DNA of 64,000 bases from Palsa-661 sp035535015 (GTDB lineage: Bacteria; Actinomycetota; Acidimicrobiia; Acidimicrobiales; UBA8190): NCBI GenBank assembly GCA_035535015.1, contig DATLQU010000011.1:176112-240111 (forward strand). The letters are read 5' to 3'. Below the pieces are notes generated by a model, which saw only the letters and a program-made list of their open reading frames with translations, made no database searches and had not been told where the DNA came from. A program made the position numbers and the translations under genes. Positions 23,883 through 32,054 of the stretch are shown here, one piece after another; positions within the stretch are counted from its first letter, which is position 1; the number at the start of each line of letters is the position of its first letter.

Positions 23883-25511
23883 GTGACCGGCAGAGACGAC
23901 TGGGATCGCCGGTACCGGGCCGGCCCCTCGGACGCCGTCAAAGGCACGACCATGTCGGGCCTCGAGGTGGAGGGCGTCTACGGTCCCGACGACGGCGAAT
24001 TCCCGGGACAGTGGCCCTACACCCGGGGTCCCTATTCTTCGATGTACAGAGGCAAGCTCTGGACGATGCGGATGTTCGCCGGCTTCGGTACTGCCGCAGA
24101 TACCAACACCCGTTTCAAAAACCTCCTAGGTGCCGGCGGCACCGGGCTGTCTGTCGCCTTCGACCTGCCCACCTTGATGGGCACCGATTCCGACGATCCG
24201 CTGGCCCTCGGTGAGGTGGGCAAGTCCGGCGTTGCCGTGGACACCCTGGCCGACATGGAGGACCTGTTCGCCGACATCGACCTCGGCGGTGTCAGCACGT
24301 CGATGACGATCAACTCTCCTGCCCCCATCGTCATGGCCATGTACGTGGCCGTCGGAGAGCGAGGCGGGACCGCCCGCAGTCACCTGGCCGGGACGATCCA
24401 GAACGACATCCTGAAGGAGTACCAAGCGCAGAAGGAGTTCATCTTCCCGCCGCGGCCGTCGGTGCGGCTGGTGAACGACGTGGTGCGGTTCTGCACGGTC
24501 GAGATGCCGCTCTGGCACCCCATCTCAATCTCCGGCTACCACATCCGCGAGGCCGGATCGACAGCGGCGCAGGAGCTGGCCTTCACCTTGGCCAACGGCT
24601 TCGCCTATGTGGAGGCGGCCAGGGCCAGCGGTCTCGACGTTGACGCCTTCGGCAAGCGCTTGAGCTTCTTCTTCAACGCCCACATCGACTTCTTCGAGGA
24701 GATCGCCAAGTATCGTGCGGCCCGGCGCATCTGGGCCCGCTGGATGCGCGATCGCTACGGCGCAATCGACGAGCGGTCGATGCAACTTCGTTTCCACACG
24801 CAGACCGCCGGCGTCTCGCTCACCGCCCAGCAGCCGGAGCTCAACATTGCCCGGGTGGCCATCGAGGCGCTGGCCGGGGTGCTCGGAGGCACCCAGAGCC
24901 TGCACACGGACTCTTTCGACGAGGCGCTCGCCCTCCCCACCGAGAGAGCGGCGCGCATCGCCCTCCGCACCCAGCAGATGATCGCCTACGAAACCGGGGT
25001 GGCGGCGGTGGCCGATCCTCTCGGGGGTTCGTATTTCGTCGAGGAGCTCACTGACCGTCTGGAGGCACAGGCAGAGGAGATCTTCTCCCATCTCGAGGCG
25101 AAAGGCGACGGATCGATCCTCGAGGGGGTCCTGCGGGCCATCGAGCAGGGGTGGTTTCAGGACGAGATCGCCCAGTCGTCGGCGGACTACGAGCGAAAGC
25201 TGAACGATGGACGACAGGTGCTCGTCGGCGTGAACCAGTTCCAAGAGCCTGACGAACCGGAAGCCGACATCTTGTACATCGGCCCGGAGGCCGAAGCCCT
25301 GCAGCGCCGACGCCTGGCCGACGTCAAGGCGAACCGCGACGAGGGTGTCGTCCATCGGGTCCTGGCCCGGGTGCGCCAGGACGCAGCGTGTCCTGAGGTG
25401 AACGTCATGCCGGGCCTGATCGAGGCCGTCCTCGCCTACGCCACCGTCGGCGAGATCATGAGTGCCCTCGGGCAGGTGTTCGGCACTTGGACCGAGCGGG
25501 CCGTGGTCTAG
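23883..25511 (+). CDS. icmA: coenzyme-B12 acyl-CoA mutase, large subunit (isobutyryl-CoA mutase-like)
   Basis: The 542-residue protein is the TIM-barrel substrate subunit of an adenosylcobalamin acyl-CoA mutase (FAGFGTAADTNTRFK, GLSVAFDLPTL, TIQNDILKEY, SISGYHIREAGS, LTAQQPELNIARV). Two residues that separate substrates can be aligned. The Tyr89 position of methylmalonyl-CoA mutase is Phe65 here (TMRMFAGF), and the Arg207 position is Gln183, with the same 118-residue spacing. Phe/Gln is the isobutyryl-CoA mutase pattern, so the substrate is probably a branched monocarboxylic acyl-CoA rather than methylmalonyl-CoA. GTG 23883 follows GGAGG. The B12-binding subunit is the next gene. Confidence 0.88.
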   Translation: MTGRDDWDRRYRAGPSDAVKGTTMSGLEVEGVYGPDDGEFPGQWPYTRGPYSSMYRGKLWTMRMFAGFGTAADTNTRFKNLLGAGGTGLSVAFDLPTLMGTDSDDPLALGEVGKSGVAVDTLADMEDLFADIDLGGVSTSMTINSPAPIVMAMYVAVGERGGTARSHLAGTIQNDILKEYQAQKEFIFPPRPSVRLVNDVVRFCTVEMPLWHPISISGYHIREAGSTAAQELAFTLANGFAYVEAARASGLDVDAFGKRLSFFFNAHIDFFEEIAKYRAARRIWARWMRDRYGAIDERSMQLRFHTQTAGVSLTAQQPELNIARVAIEALAGVLGGTQSLHTDSFDEALALPTERAARIALRTQQMIAYETGVAAVADPLGGSYFVEELTDRLEAQAEEIFSHLEAKGDGSILEGVLRAIEQGWFQDEIAQSSADYERKLNDGRQVLVGVNQFQEPDEPEADILYIGPEAEALQRRRLADVKANRDEGVVHRVLARVRQDAACPEVNVMPGLIEAVLAYATVGEIMSALGQVFGTWTERAVV

Positions 25512-25521
25512 GGAGGCGTCG

Positions 25522-25971
25522 GTGTCAGCAGATCATCGGGCGAGGGGTCGGGTACTCGTCACCAAGGTCGGGCTCGACGGACACGACCGCGGCGTCAAGG
25601 TGGTGGCTCGCATGTTGCGCGATGCCGGCTTCGAAGTGGTGTACGGCGGGCTCCGTCAGACGCCGGAGACGATCGCCGAGACTGCCCTGCAGGAGGACGT
25701 CGATGTGGTGGGGTTGTCCATGCATTCGGGTGGCCACCTGACGTTGGTTCCAGCGGTGATCGAGGCATTGCGCCGTCGCGCGTTGGATGTCCCCGTCGTG
25801 GTGGGGGGTATCGTCCCTAAGCGCGATCGCCAGGTGTTGCTGGGCGAGGGGGTCGCCGAGGTGCTGACACCTGGTGCGTCGCGAGACGAAGTTGTGGACG
25901 CCATCATGCGGGCATCGAGCCGCCGCCTCGGGCGTCCGGCGTCAGAGGAGAAGTCGGTCGTCGACGACTAG
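25522..25971 (+). CDS. icmB: coenzyme-B12-binding mutase small subunit
   Basis: The 149-residue protein is a stand-alone cobalamin-binding Rossmann domain. It has the base-off motif DxHxxG as DGHDRG near residue 20, SMHSGGHLTLVP, and the closing GGIVP segment. It should combine with the large subunit ten bases upstream to form an Icm/Hcm-type two-subunit mutase. GTG 25522 has GGGAGG six bases before it. No MeaB-type G-protein chaperone gene is visible nearby. Its stop overlaps that of the convergent hydratase by 4 bases. Confidence 0.9.
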   Translation: MSADHRARGRVLVTKVGLDGHDRGVKVVARMLRDAGFEVVYGGLRQTPETIAETALQEDVDVVGLSMHSGGHLTLVPAVIEALRRRALDVPVVVGGIVPKRDRQVLLGEGVAEVLTPGASRDEVVDAIMRASSRRLGRPASEEKSVVDD

Positions 25972-26756
25972 CGCAACCGCCATTTCGGGCGCGCCTGGTT
26001 GGTGAAGGCTTCCTGTCCCTCCTTGAGGGCCCGAGCCGAGGTGCCGAGCTGCAAGAAGACGTTGCCGAGAGAGGCGGCCTGGTCCGGGGTCAGGTTCCGG
26101 GCTGCCCACAGGGTGCGCAGCGTCGCCTGGATGGTGGTGGGTGGTTGTGAGGCGATCGTCGTTGCCAGCTGGCGGGCAGTGTCGAGGAGTTGAGCGCCGG
26201 GTACCACCTCGCTCACCAGGCCGGTGCGAAGAGCGGTGGCGGCCGACAGGCGCTCGTAGGCGCCCATCAGGGTCATGCGGACGATCTCGCCGAAGGCCAT
26301 GCGGCCCCCGAGCAGGATCGGCTCGAAGGCGGCCGTCATGGCGTACGTCACATGAGGGTCGAAGAAGGTGGCGTGCTCGGCGCAGACCACCACGTCGCTC
26401 TCACCCAGCAGGTAGAAGGCTCCGCCGCAGGCCATGCCGTTGACCGCGGCGATGACCGGCTTCCACAGTTGCTGGGTCTTCGGCCCGATCCGGTGACCGG
26501 GGTCCTGATACGTGAAGGGGTCGAATTCCGTGTCGACCGGGATGTCACCTCGGTCGATGCCGACGCAGAACGCCTGCTCTCCGCTGCCGGTGAGCACGAC
26601 GGCCCGGACGTCGTCGTCGTGCCGCAATCCTTGCCACAGCATGGCCAGCTCGTCTTGCATCCGCTCGTCGAAGGCGTTGAGAACCTCCGGTCGGTTGAGG
26701 GTCACCGTGGCCACGCCCTCGGTGATCTCCAGCAGGAGGGTCTCGAACTCGGGCAC
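25968..26756 (-). CDS. enoyl-CoA hydratase/isomerase
   Basis: The 262-residue crotonase-fold protein has GEQAFCVGIDRGDIP (first oxyanion segment, with Gly-Ile-Asp rather than the common Gly-Gly-Asp), VNGMACGGAFYLLGESDVVV (second), and ATALRTGLVSEVVPGAQLL. The active-site carboxylates of canonical hydratases are not clearly present, so it may be a hydratase, isomerase or hydrolase. It lies three bases downstream of the thiolase and is very likely co-transcribed with it. Confidence 0.88.
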   Translation of the reverse strand: MPEFETLLLEITEGVATVTLNRPEVLNAFDERMQDELAMLWQGLRHDDDVRAVVLTGSGEQAFCVGIDRGDIPVDTEFDPFTYQDPGHRIGPKTQQLWKPVIAAVNGMACGGAFYLLGESDVVVCAEHATFFDPHVTYAMTAAFEPILLGGRMAFGEIVRMTLMGAYERLSAATALRTGLVSEVVPGAQLLDTARQLATTIASQPPTTIQATLRTLWAARNLTPDQAASLGNVFLQLGTSARALKEGQEAFTNQARPKWRLR

Positions 26757-26759
26757 GGG

Positions 26760-27932
26760 TCAGACCTCGATGACGGTCGCTGAGCCCATGCCCCCGCCCG
26801 CGCACATGGCTGCCACGCCGATGCCCCCGCCCCGCCGTCGGAGCTCGTAGGCGAGCGTGGTGAGCATGCGTGACCCGGTCATGGCGATGGGATGGCCGAG
26901 GCTGCAGCCACTGCCGTTGGGGTTGACCTTGTCGGGATCGATCCCCAGCGTCTGTACGGTGGCCACGCACATCGAGGCGAAGGCCTCGTTGATCTCGAAC
27001 AGGGCCACGTCCTCGAGCTCGAGCCCGGCACGAGCCAGTGCTTTGGCGATGGCCTTGACCGGCGCCAGGCCGGTCTCCGCCGGGGGGACCCCGACCGCAG
27101 CCCACGATCGAATGGTGGCCAGGGGCTCGACCCGCTCTCCGGCGACGAGGTCGGAGGAGGCGATGACCATGGAACCGGACGCGTCGTTGACGCCCGCGGA
27201 GTTACCCGCCGTGATGCTGAACCCTTCGATCTCCGGGTGCAGAGGCTTGAGAGCGGCCAGCTTTTCCAGCGAGGTGTCGCGCCGTGGGTGCTCGTCAACT
27301 GTGAAATTGACCTTGGTGCCGTCGCGCCGGACAACGGGGATGGGGACGATCTCTTCCTCGAACCAGCCGGCGTCGATGGCGGCGACGGCTTTGCGGTGGG
27401 AATGGAAGGCCCACTCATCCATGGCCCGCCGGCTGATCCCGGCCAGGCGGGCCGTGTTCCAACCGACAGTGATGGACATATCGGCTCCGGGTGCGTCGGG
27501 GCTCTCGGGATGACTGGGGGACAACCAGCGTTCGGTCCAATCGTCGGTCCCAGGGATGCGCCGGGAACTCATCGTCATGAGCGACGAGGACTGCACCCCG
27601 CCGGCCACCACGGCTCTGTCCATGCCGGCCATGATGCTGGCCGCCGCCATGTTTGCGGCAGCAAGGCCAGAAGCGCAGTGGCGGTTGACGGCGACGCCGG
27701 GAACGGCGCCGAGTTCCGCTTCGATGGCGGCATGGCGAGCGATGTCGCCTCCGCCCGCCAACGTCTCGCCCATGATCACGTCGTCGATGAGCGTCGGGTC
27801 GAGGCCCGAGCGGGCCACGGCCTCGGCCACCGTGAGCCTGGCCATGTCGAAGGGATCGGCGTCGACCAAGCTCCCCCGGAAGGCGGTACCGATAGCGGTG
27901 CGGCACGCGGAAACGATGACGGCACGAGCCAT
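26760..27932 (-). CDS. thiolase (acetyl-CoA acyltransferase family)
   Basis: The 390-residue thiolase has the nucleophilic cysteine at Cys86 (VNRHCASGLAA), the NEAFA loop, the catalytic His in GHPIAMTGSR and the second catalytic Cys in MCAGGGMGSA. It cleaves a 3-ketoacyl-CoA with CoA to an acyl-CoA two or three carbons shorter. GGAGGACCCC precedes ATG 27932. An in-frame extension to 27989 is unlike the family. It heads a two-gene operon with the hydratase at 25968 and is divergent from the YtcJ-type amidohydrolase. Confidence 0.93.
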   Translation of the reverse strand: MARAVIVSACRTAIGTAFRGSLVDADPFDMARLTVAEAVARSGLDPTLIDDVIMGETLAGGGDIARHAAIEAELGAVPGVAVNRHCASGLAAANMAAASIMAGMDRAVVAGGVQSSSLMTMSSRRIPGTDDWTERWLSPSHPESPDAPGADMSITVGWNTARLAGISRRAMDEWAFHSHRKAVAAIDAGWFEEEIVPIPVVRRDGTKVNFTVDEHPRRDTSLEKLAALKPLHPEIEGFSITAGNSAGVNDASGSMVIASSDLVAGERVEPLATIRSWAAVGVPPAETGLAPVKAIAKALARAGLELEDVALFEINEAFASMCVATVQTLGIDPDKVNPNGSGCSLGHPIAMTGSRMLTTLAYELRRRGGGIGVAAMCAGGGMGSATVIEV

Positions 27933-27991
27933 GGGGTCCTCCTCGAGTTGCCGGCTGCCCATTGAAGCGCCTGTCTGCCGTAGTATCAAAT

Positions 27992-29506
27992 GTGACGTCG
28001 AATCACGAACTGCAGGGCCGTCTCTCTACCGTCGGAGTGGAATCCACCCCGACCGCTGCGGAGGAGGGGGACCTGCTGGTTTGCGGCGCCAGGACGGCGG
28101 ACTGGGCGGCGACTGCCGCGGCCGGCGTCGATCGTCTCCAGCCGGGCGACCGGGTCGACCTCCGCATCCGCGTCGGACGAATCGTGGAGATGGGCCCGAG
28201 GCTGGATCCGGAGCCGAACGAAGAGGTACTGGTCGTCCCGGGCACGGTTGTCGTCCCCGGCCTGCACGACCACCACGTCCACCTGCGGTCCCTGGTCGCT
28301 GCCGGGCGCTCGGCCGCCGTGGGTCCCGCCGAGGTCGGCGGACGTCAGCAGCTGGCCGCCGCACTGCGTAGCGCCCCTGTCGACCGTCACGGTTGGCGGC
28401 GGGCGGTCGGCTATCACGAGTCGGTGGCCGGCGCGCTCGATCGGTGGTCGCTCGACGCCCTTCTCCCCGGTGCGCCGGTGCGCGTCCAGCACCGATCCGG
28501 TGTCTGGTGGGCGCTGAGCTCGGCCGCGGTCGACACCCTTGGCCTCGACACCGCCGACTGCCCCGGCGTCGAGCGCGACGAGCGCGGCACGGTGACCGGA
28601 CGGCTGTTCCGGATGGACGACTGGCTGGCCAGTCGTCTACCTGACGACGATCCGGTGAACGAGATCGCCGCCGTGAGCCGCCGGCTCGCAGCTTGTGGGG
28701 TGGTCGGTGTCACCGACGCCACGCCGCGGGCCACCGCCCCGGGGGTGGCGGCCCTCGTCGGCGCCGTGACCGACGGCGCGCTGTGCCAGCGACTGCACGT
28801 CATGTGCGCGCCCGACATCGAGGTCGGCGCCCACCCGCGGGTCGGCCGGGGTCCGCACAAGGTGCTTCTGGACGACGACCGCCTTCCCTCTCTCGACGAC
28901 CTGGTCGAGCTGGTGCGGGCTGCGCACGGAAAGGATGTGCCGGTCGCCGTGCACTGCGTCACCCTGGTCCAGCTGGCGCTCACGCTCGCCGCTATGGACG
29001 TTGCCGGCACCATGCCCGGCGACCGCATCGAACACGGCTCGGTGATCCCCGGCGGATTCGTCCGTCCCCTGGCCGCCTTGGGACTGACCGTCGTCACCAA
29101 TCCCGGATTGGTCCACGACCGGGGCGAGACCTATCTCGAGGAGGTGGACGAGCGCGACTTGCCGTGTCTCTACCCGTGTGCATCGCTGTTGGCCGGCGGC
29201 GTGGCGGTGGCGGCCGGGACGGACGCCCCGTTCGGACCGACAAACCCCTGGACGACAGTGTGGACCGCCCACACGCGCCGCACGCGCCGCGGCAGCATTG
29301 TCGGTGCCCACGAGGCCGTGCCGTTGCGCTCCGCCCTCGGCCTCTTCACCGGCCACGCGGCCGATCCGGGGCGTGCTCGTCATATCGCCGTCGGCGAAGT
29401 GGGCGACGTGTGCCTGCTGGCCGACGGGATTCTTCCCGCGCCCGGTCGGTCCGACGCCGTCGTGGCCACGGTGGTGGCGGGATCGATCGTCCATAGGGCC
29501 GTCTGA
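27992..29506 (+). CDS. YtcJ-type metal-dependent amidohydrolase
   Basis: The 504-residue protein belongs to the COG1574/YtcJ-like amidohydrolases. It has the metal motif LHDHHVHL, VAVHCVTL with a ligand histidine, DRIEHGSVI, and AAGTDAPFGPTNPW with the catalytic aspartate. Members hydrolyse amides or related bonds of mostly unknown substrates. The start is uncertain. GTG 27992 is favoured because a -10-like TAGTAT (27981-27986) would start transcription at about this codon (leaderless); TTG 27962 is the alternative. It is 3 bases from the convergent CoA-transferase gene. Confidence 0.85.
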   Translation: MTSNHELQGRLSTVGVESTPTAAEEGDLLVCGARTADWAATAAAGVDRLQPGDRVDLRIRVGRIVEMGPRLDPEPNEEVLVVPGTVVVPGLHDHHVHLRSLVAAGRSAAVGPAEVGGRQQLAAALRSAPVDRHGWRRAVGYHESVAGALDRWSLDALLPGAPVRVQHRSGVWWALSSAAVDTLGLDTADCPGVERDERGTVTGRLFRMDDWLASRLPDDDPVNEIAAVSRRLAACGVVGVTDATPRATAPGVAALVGAVTDGALCQRLHVMCAPDIEVGAHPRVGRGPHKVLLDDDRLPSLDDLVELVRAAHGKDVPVAVHCVTLVQLALTLAAMDVAGTMPGDRIEHGSVIPGGFVRPLAALGLTVVTNPGLVHDRGETYLEEVDERDLPCLYPCASLLAGGVAVAAGTDAPFGPTNPWTTVWTAHTRRTRRGSIVGAHEAVPLRSALGLFTGHAADPGRARHIAVGEVGDVCLLADGILPAPGRSDAVVATVVAGSIVHRAV

Positions 29507-29508
29507 AT

Positions 29509-30726
29509 TTAGGCAGCTTCGGTGCGGTCGCGGACCGGTACCGTCTCTCCGTCGACGACCACCTGCCAGGCGCCTCCGGTGCGCCGGGCCGGCGCGGACG
29601 GCTGCGCTGCGTGCCCAGCGGCCAGAGAGGCCGCGGACGCCTGCAGGGAAACGTCGAGGAGCAGACCACCACCTCCGGCCAGAGCCTCGAACACGGCGGC
29701 GGCGGCAGTCAGGCCGGTCACCGGGTCGGCTAGTGCGTCGCCGCAGAAGACCGGATGGGTGTCGTCTTCCCAGGCCACGAGCCCACCGGCCACGGCAGCA
29801 TCGTCACCGAAGGCCACCCAGTGGCGCCCCGGCTCGGCCCGACCGTAGCCGGTGATGCTCACCCACACCCTTCCCGCCCGCCTCGCCACCTGTTCAGGCG
29901 CGGCGCCCAGCTGTTCAAGGGCGCGCGGACGCGACGACTCGATCACGACGTCCGCCTCGTCGAGCATGGTGCGCAGCCGTCGCTTCCCCTCGGCACTGGC
30001 GAAGTCGAGTGTCACCACCGGTTGGTCCTCGCTGTGGAGGCTCCGGTAAAAGGCGGGCATGGCGCGAGCACCGTCCGGTCTCGACGTGCTCTCGACCTTC
30101 ACCACTTTCCCGCCGCTGCGCTCCACGATCATGGCGGTGAGTGGCCCGGCCCACATGGCCGACAGGTCCACGATGGACAGATCGGCGAGGTGACGGCGTT
30201 CGTTCGGCTCCCAGTAGCGCTTGGCCGACCATGGCCCGCCCGGCGCCTCGTCGCCGGTACCGAGGGGGGCGGTGGGCACGCCGAGCAGTCGAGCCCGACG
30301 CACAAACTCGGCGACCGGGTACTGCTCGACCGCGCGTTCGAGCACTTCCCACTTGTCGGGGCCGCCGTCACACCCGGCGAGAGCATCGACCGAGTCTCGG
30401 TCCTCGGGCCTCGCCAGGTTCACCGCCACCCAGCGATCCGGTCCTCGCAGGAGCCGGCACGACCCATTGGCCGAGCAGCGGCCCTGTCGTCGTAGGCCGA
30501 AGAGCTGCGCCCGAACGGTGAGCAGCTCCGCCCAGTCGACCACCACCGTGTCGCCGACCTCGGCCGACCATTGGGCGACTGCGCTGGCCAGGCGATCGAG
30601 CCCCGGCACGAGCCCATTCGGCAGCGACAGCGGCGGGCCGTCGGGCTGCCCCGTCAGTGCCATAAGGCCTGAAGCTGCTGCCACCCGCAGCTCGCTGGCA
30701 GCCTCGGGGTTGGTCGTGGTGCGCAC
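29509..30726 (-). CDS. CaiB/BaiF-like CoA-transferase with rearranged domain order
   Basis: The 405-residue protein reads as if the CaiB fold had been permuted. Residues 1-175 resemble the middle and C-terminal part of the family (SGLMALTGQPDGPPLSLP, VVDWAELLTVRAQLFGL, RWVAVNLARPEDRDSV, FVRRARLLGVPTAPL). Residues 180-405 then resemble the N-terminal half (LSIVDLSAMWAGPLTAMIVERSGGKVVKVES, VSITGYGRAEPG) and end with a second mid-domain block that includes the aspartate in CGDALADPVTGLTAAAA. It may be a CoA-transferase or have lost activity. It is divergent from the extended hydratase at 30774 with 47 bases between. Confidence 0.75.
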   Translation of the reverse strand: MRTTTNPEAASELRVAAASGLMALTGQPDGPPLSLPNGLVPGLDRLASAVAQWSAEVGDTVVVDWAELLTVRAQLFGLRRQGRCSANGSCRLLRGPDRWVAVNLARPEDRDSVDALAGCDGGPDKWEVLERAVEQYPVAEFVRRARLLGVPTAPLGTGDEAPGGPWSAKRYWEPNERRHLADLSIVDLSAMWAGPLTAMIVERSGGKVVKVESTSRPDGARAMPAFYRSLHSEDQPVVTLDFASAEGKRRLRTMLDEADVVIESSRPRALEQLGAAPEQVARRAGRVWVSITGYGRAEPGRHWVAFGDDAAVAGGLVAWEDDTHPVFCGDALADPVTGLTAAAAVFEALAGGGGLLLDVSLQASAASLAAGHAAQPSAPARRTGGAWQVVVDGETVPVRDRTEAA

Positions 30727-30773
30727 TGAGACAAGGGTACGCTCCGGCCATCGTCAAAACGCCGCAGGGGGCC

Positions 30774-31817
30774 GTGCCCGCCATGGCTGCCAACCAGCTC
30801 CTCGAGAGTGCATGGGCCGGCAGCAACGAGATCCTCGGTGTACTCGACGACCAACCGCTGCTGGTGGTGGAGATCGAGTCGGGAGACGACGTCCCCTGGG
30901 CGCTGCCGCCTTGGCTGCCCTGCGTGGTAGTGGCCGTGGCGCATGGGTGTCCGGTCACGCCGGCGCCGGCCGGGGCCGACGTGGCCGTGTGCCCGGATGC
31001 CGGTGGGCAGATGCCACCGGGGTGGGTGGGCGTCGCCGATCCGGACGGCGAGCTCCGGCGCCTCTCCGCCGACGTGGGCCGGGCGCCGCAGCCGTCGGTG
31101 TTTCTGGCCCAGCTCCTTCGGCTGAGCACCGAGCGAGACGTGGAGCGGGGGTTGCTGGTCGAGTCCCTCGCGTATTCGACCCTGCAGGCCGGGCCCGCGT
31201 TCTCCTGGTGGCTGGCCGGGCGGCGACGAACCACGACGAGAGTTCGCGACGAACCTGAGCAGCCGGTCCTGGTCAACCGAGACGCCGACCATCTGATCAT
31301 CACTCTCAACCGTCCCCATGTGCGCAATGCCGTCAACGCCCGTCTACGCGACGCACTGGCCGAGGCCTTGCTGCTCGCCGGGACCGGGGCATCCGGCGCC
31401 CAGGTGGAGTTGCATGGCGCAGGGCCGGATTTCTCGAGCGGGGGTGACCTCGACGAGTTCGGATCGTTCCCCGACGTGCCGACCGCCCACCTGGTGCGTA
31501 CCGTCCGTAGCCCGGCGCGTTTGCTGGCCGGTCTCGGCGAGCGGGTCACCGCCCACCTCCACGGCGCTTGCGTGGGGGCCGGGATCGAACTCGCCGCCTT
31601 CGCCCGAACAGTAGTGGCCAGCCCCGACACGCGCTGCCGGCTTCCCGAGGTCTCCCTCGGCCTCGTCCCGGGGTCGGGGGGCACAGTCAGCATCCCCCGG
31701 CGTATCGGCCGGCACCGCGCCGCGTGGCTCGGGCTGAGTGGAGAGACGATCGACGTCGAAACGGCGGCGCAGTGGGGGCTGGTCGACCGGATCCTCCCGA
31801 CGTCTGTGCCTGAGTAG
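30774..31817 (+). CDS. enoyl-CoA hydratase/isomerase with long N-terminal extension
   Basis: The protein has about 347 residues. The C-terminal 180 form a crotonase domain (LIITLNRPHVRNAVNARLRDAL, DFSSGGDLDEFG, HGACVGAGIELAAFARTVV, LPEVSLGLVPGSGGTVSIPRRIG). The first 165 residues match nothing I recognise and look like an alpha/beta domain with SVFLAQLLRLSTERDVERGLLVESLAYSTL at its end. Those last segments could be a partial, displaced crotonase C-terminus that swaps onto the core. GTG 30774 and ATG 30783 are both possible starts. It is divergent from the rearranged CoA-transferase, which suggests a functional pair. Confidence 0.8.
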   Translation: MPAMAANQLLESAWAGSNEILGVLDDQPLLVVEIESGDDVPWALPPWLPCVVVAVAHGCPVTPAPAGADVAVCPDAGGQMPPGWVGVADPDGELRRLSADVGRAPQPSVFLAQLLRLSTERDVERGLLVESLAYSTLQAGPAFSWWLAGRRRTTTRVRDEPEQPVLVNRDADHLIITLNRPHVRNAVNARLRDALAEALLLAGTGASGAQVELHGAGPDFSSGGDLDEFGSFPDVPTAHLVRTVRSPARLLAGLGERVTAHLHGACVGAGIELAAFARTVVASPDTRCRLPEVSLGLVPGSGGTVSIPRRIGRHRAAWLGLSGETIDVETAAQWGLVDRILPTSVPE

Positions 31818-32054
31818 GGTCCACGCCCCGCGTTGCGGCGGTGACCTGGAATCACGCTTCTCGGGATGCTCCGGCAACACCGGGAGCCCGATGGGCTCGC
31901 TTTCGAGTCGGTGTCTACGCGGCGGCGGCCACGCTGTGGCAGCGACCTGAAGATTGGCGGCGGCGCGAAGAATGGGGCCGTTGAGGGAGCGGCTTGCCGT
32001 GACCCCGCGGGACACGGGCGAGGCGCGGCACGCGGTGGCGCGCCTTCACCGCTG
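31818..32054. other. 237-bp intergenic region between convergent genes
   Basis: No convincing coding frame, repeat or classical terminator was seen between the extended hydratase and the convergent luciferase-like oxidoreductase. GC-rich inverted segments such as CCGGCAACACCGG are present but lack a U-tract. Confidence 0.5.

Noticed and set aside
27989..28006. GTGACGTCGAATCAC as a seventh TTGACGT-type site
   Set aside because: It has only one matching half and overlaps the likely start of the amidohydrolase, so the match is too weak.
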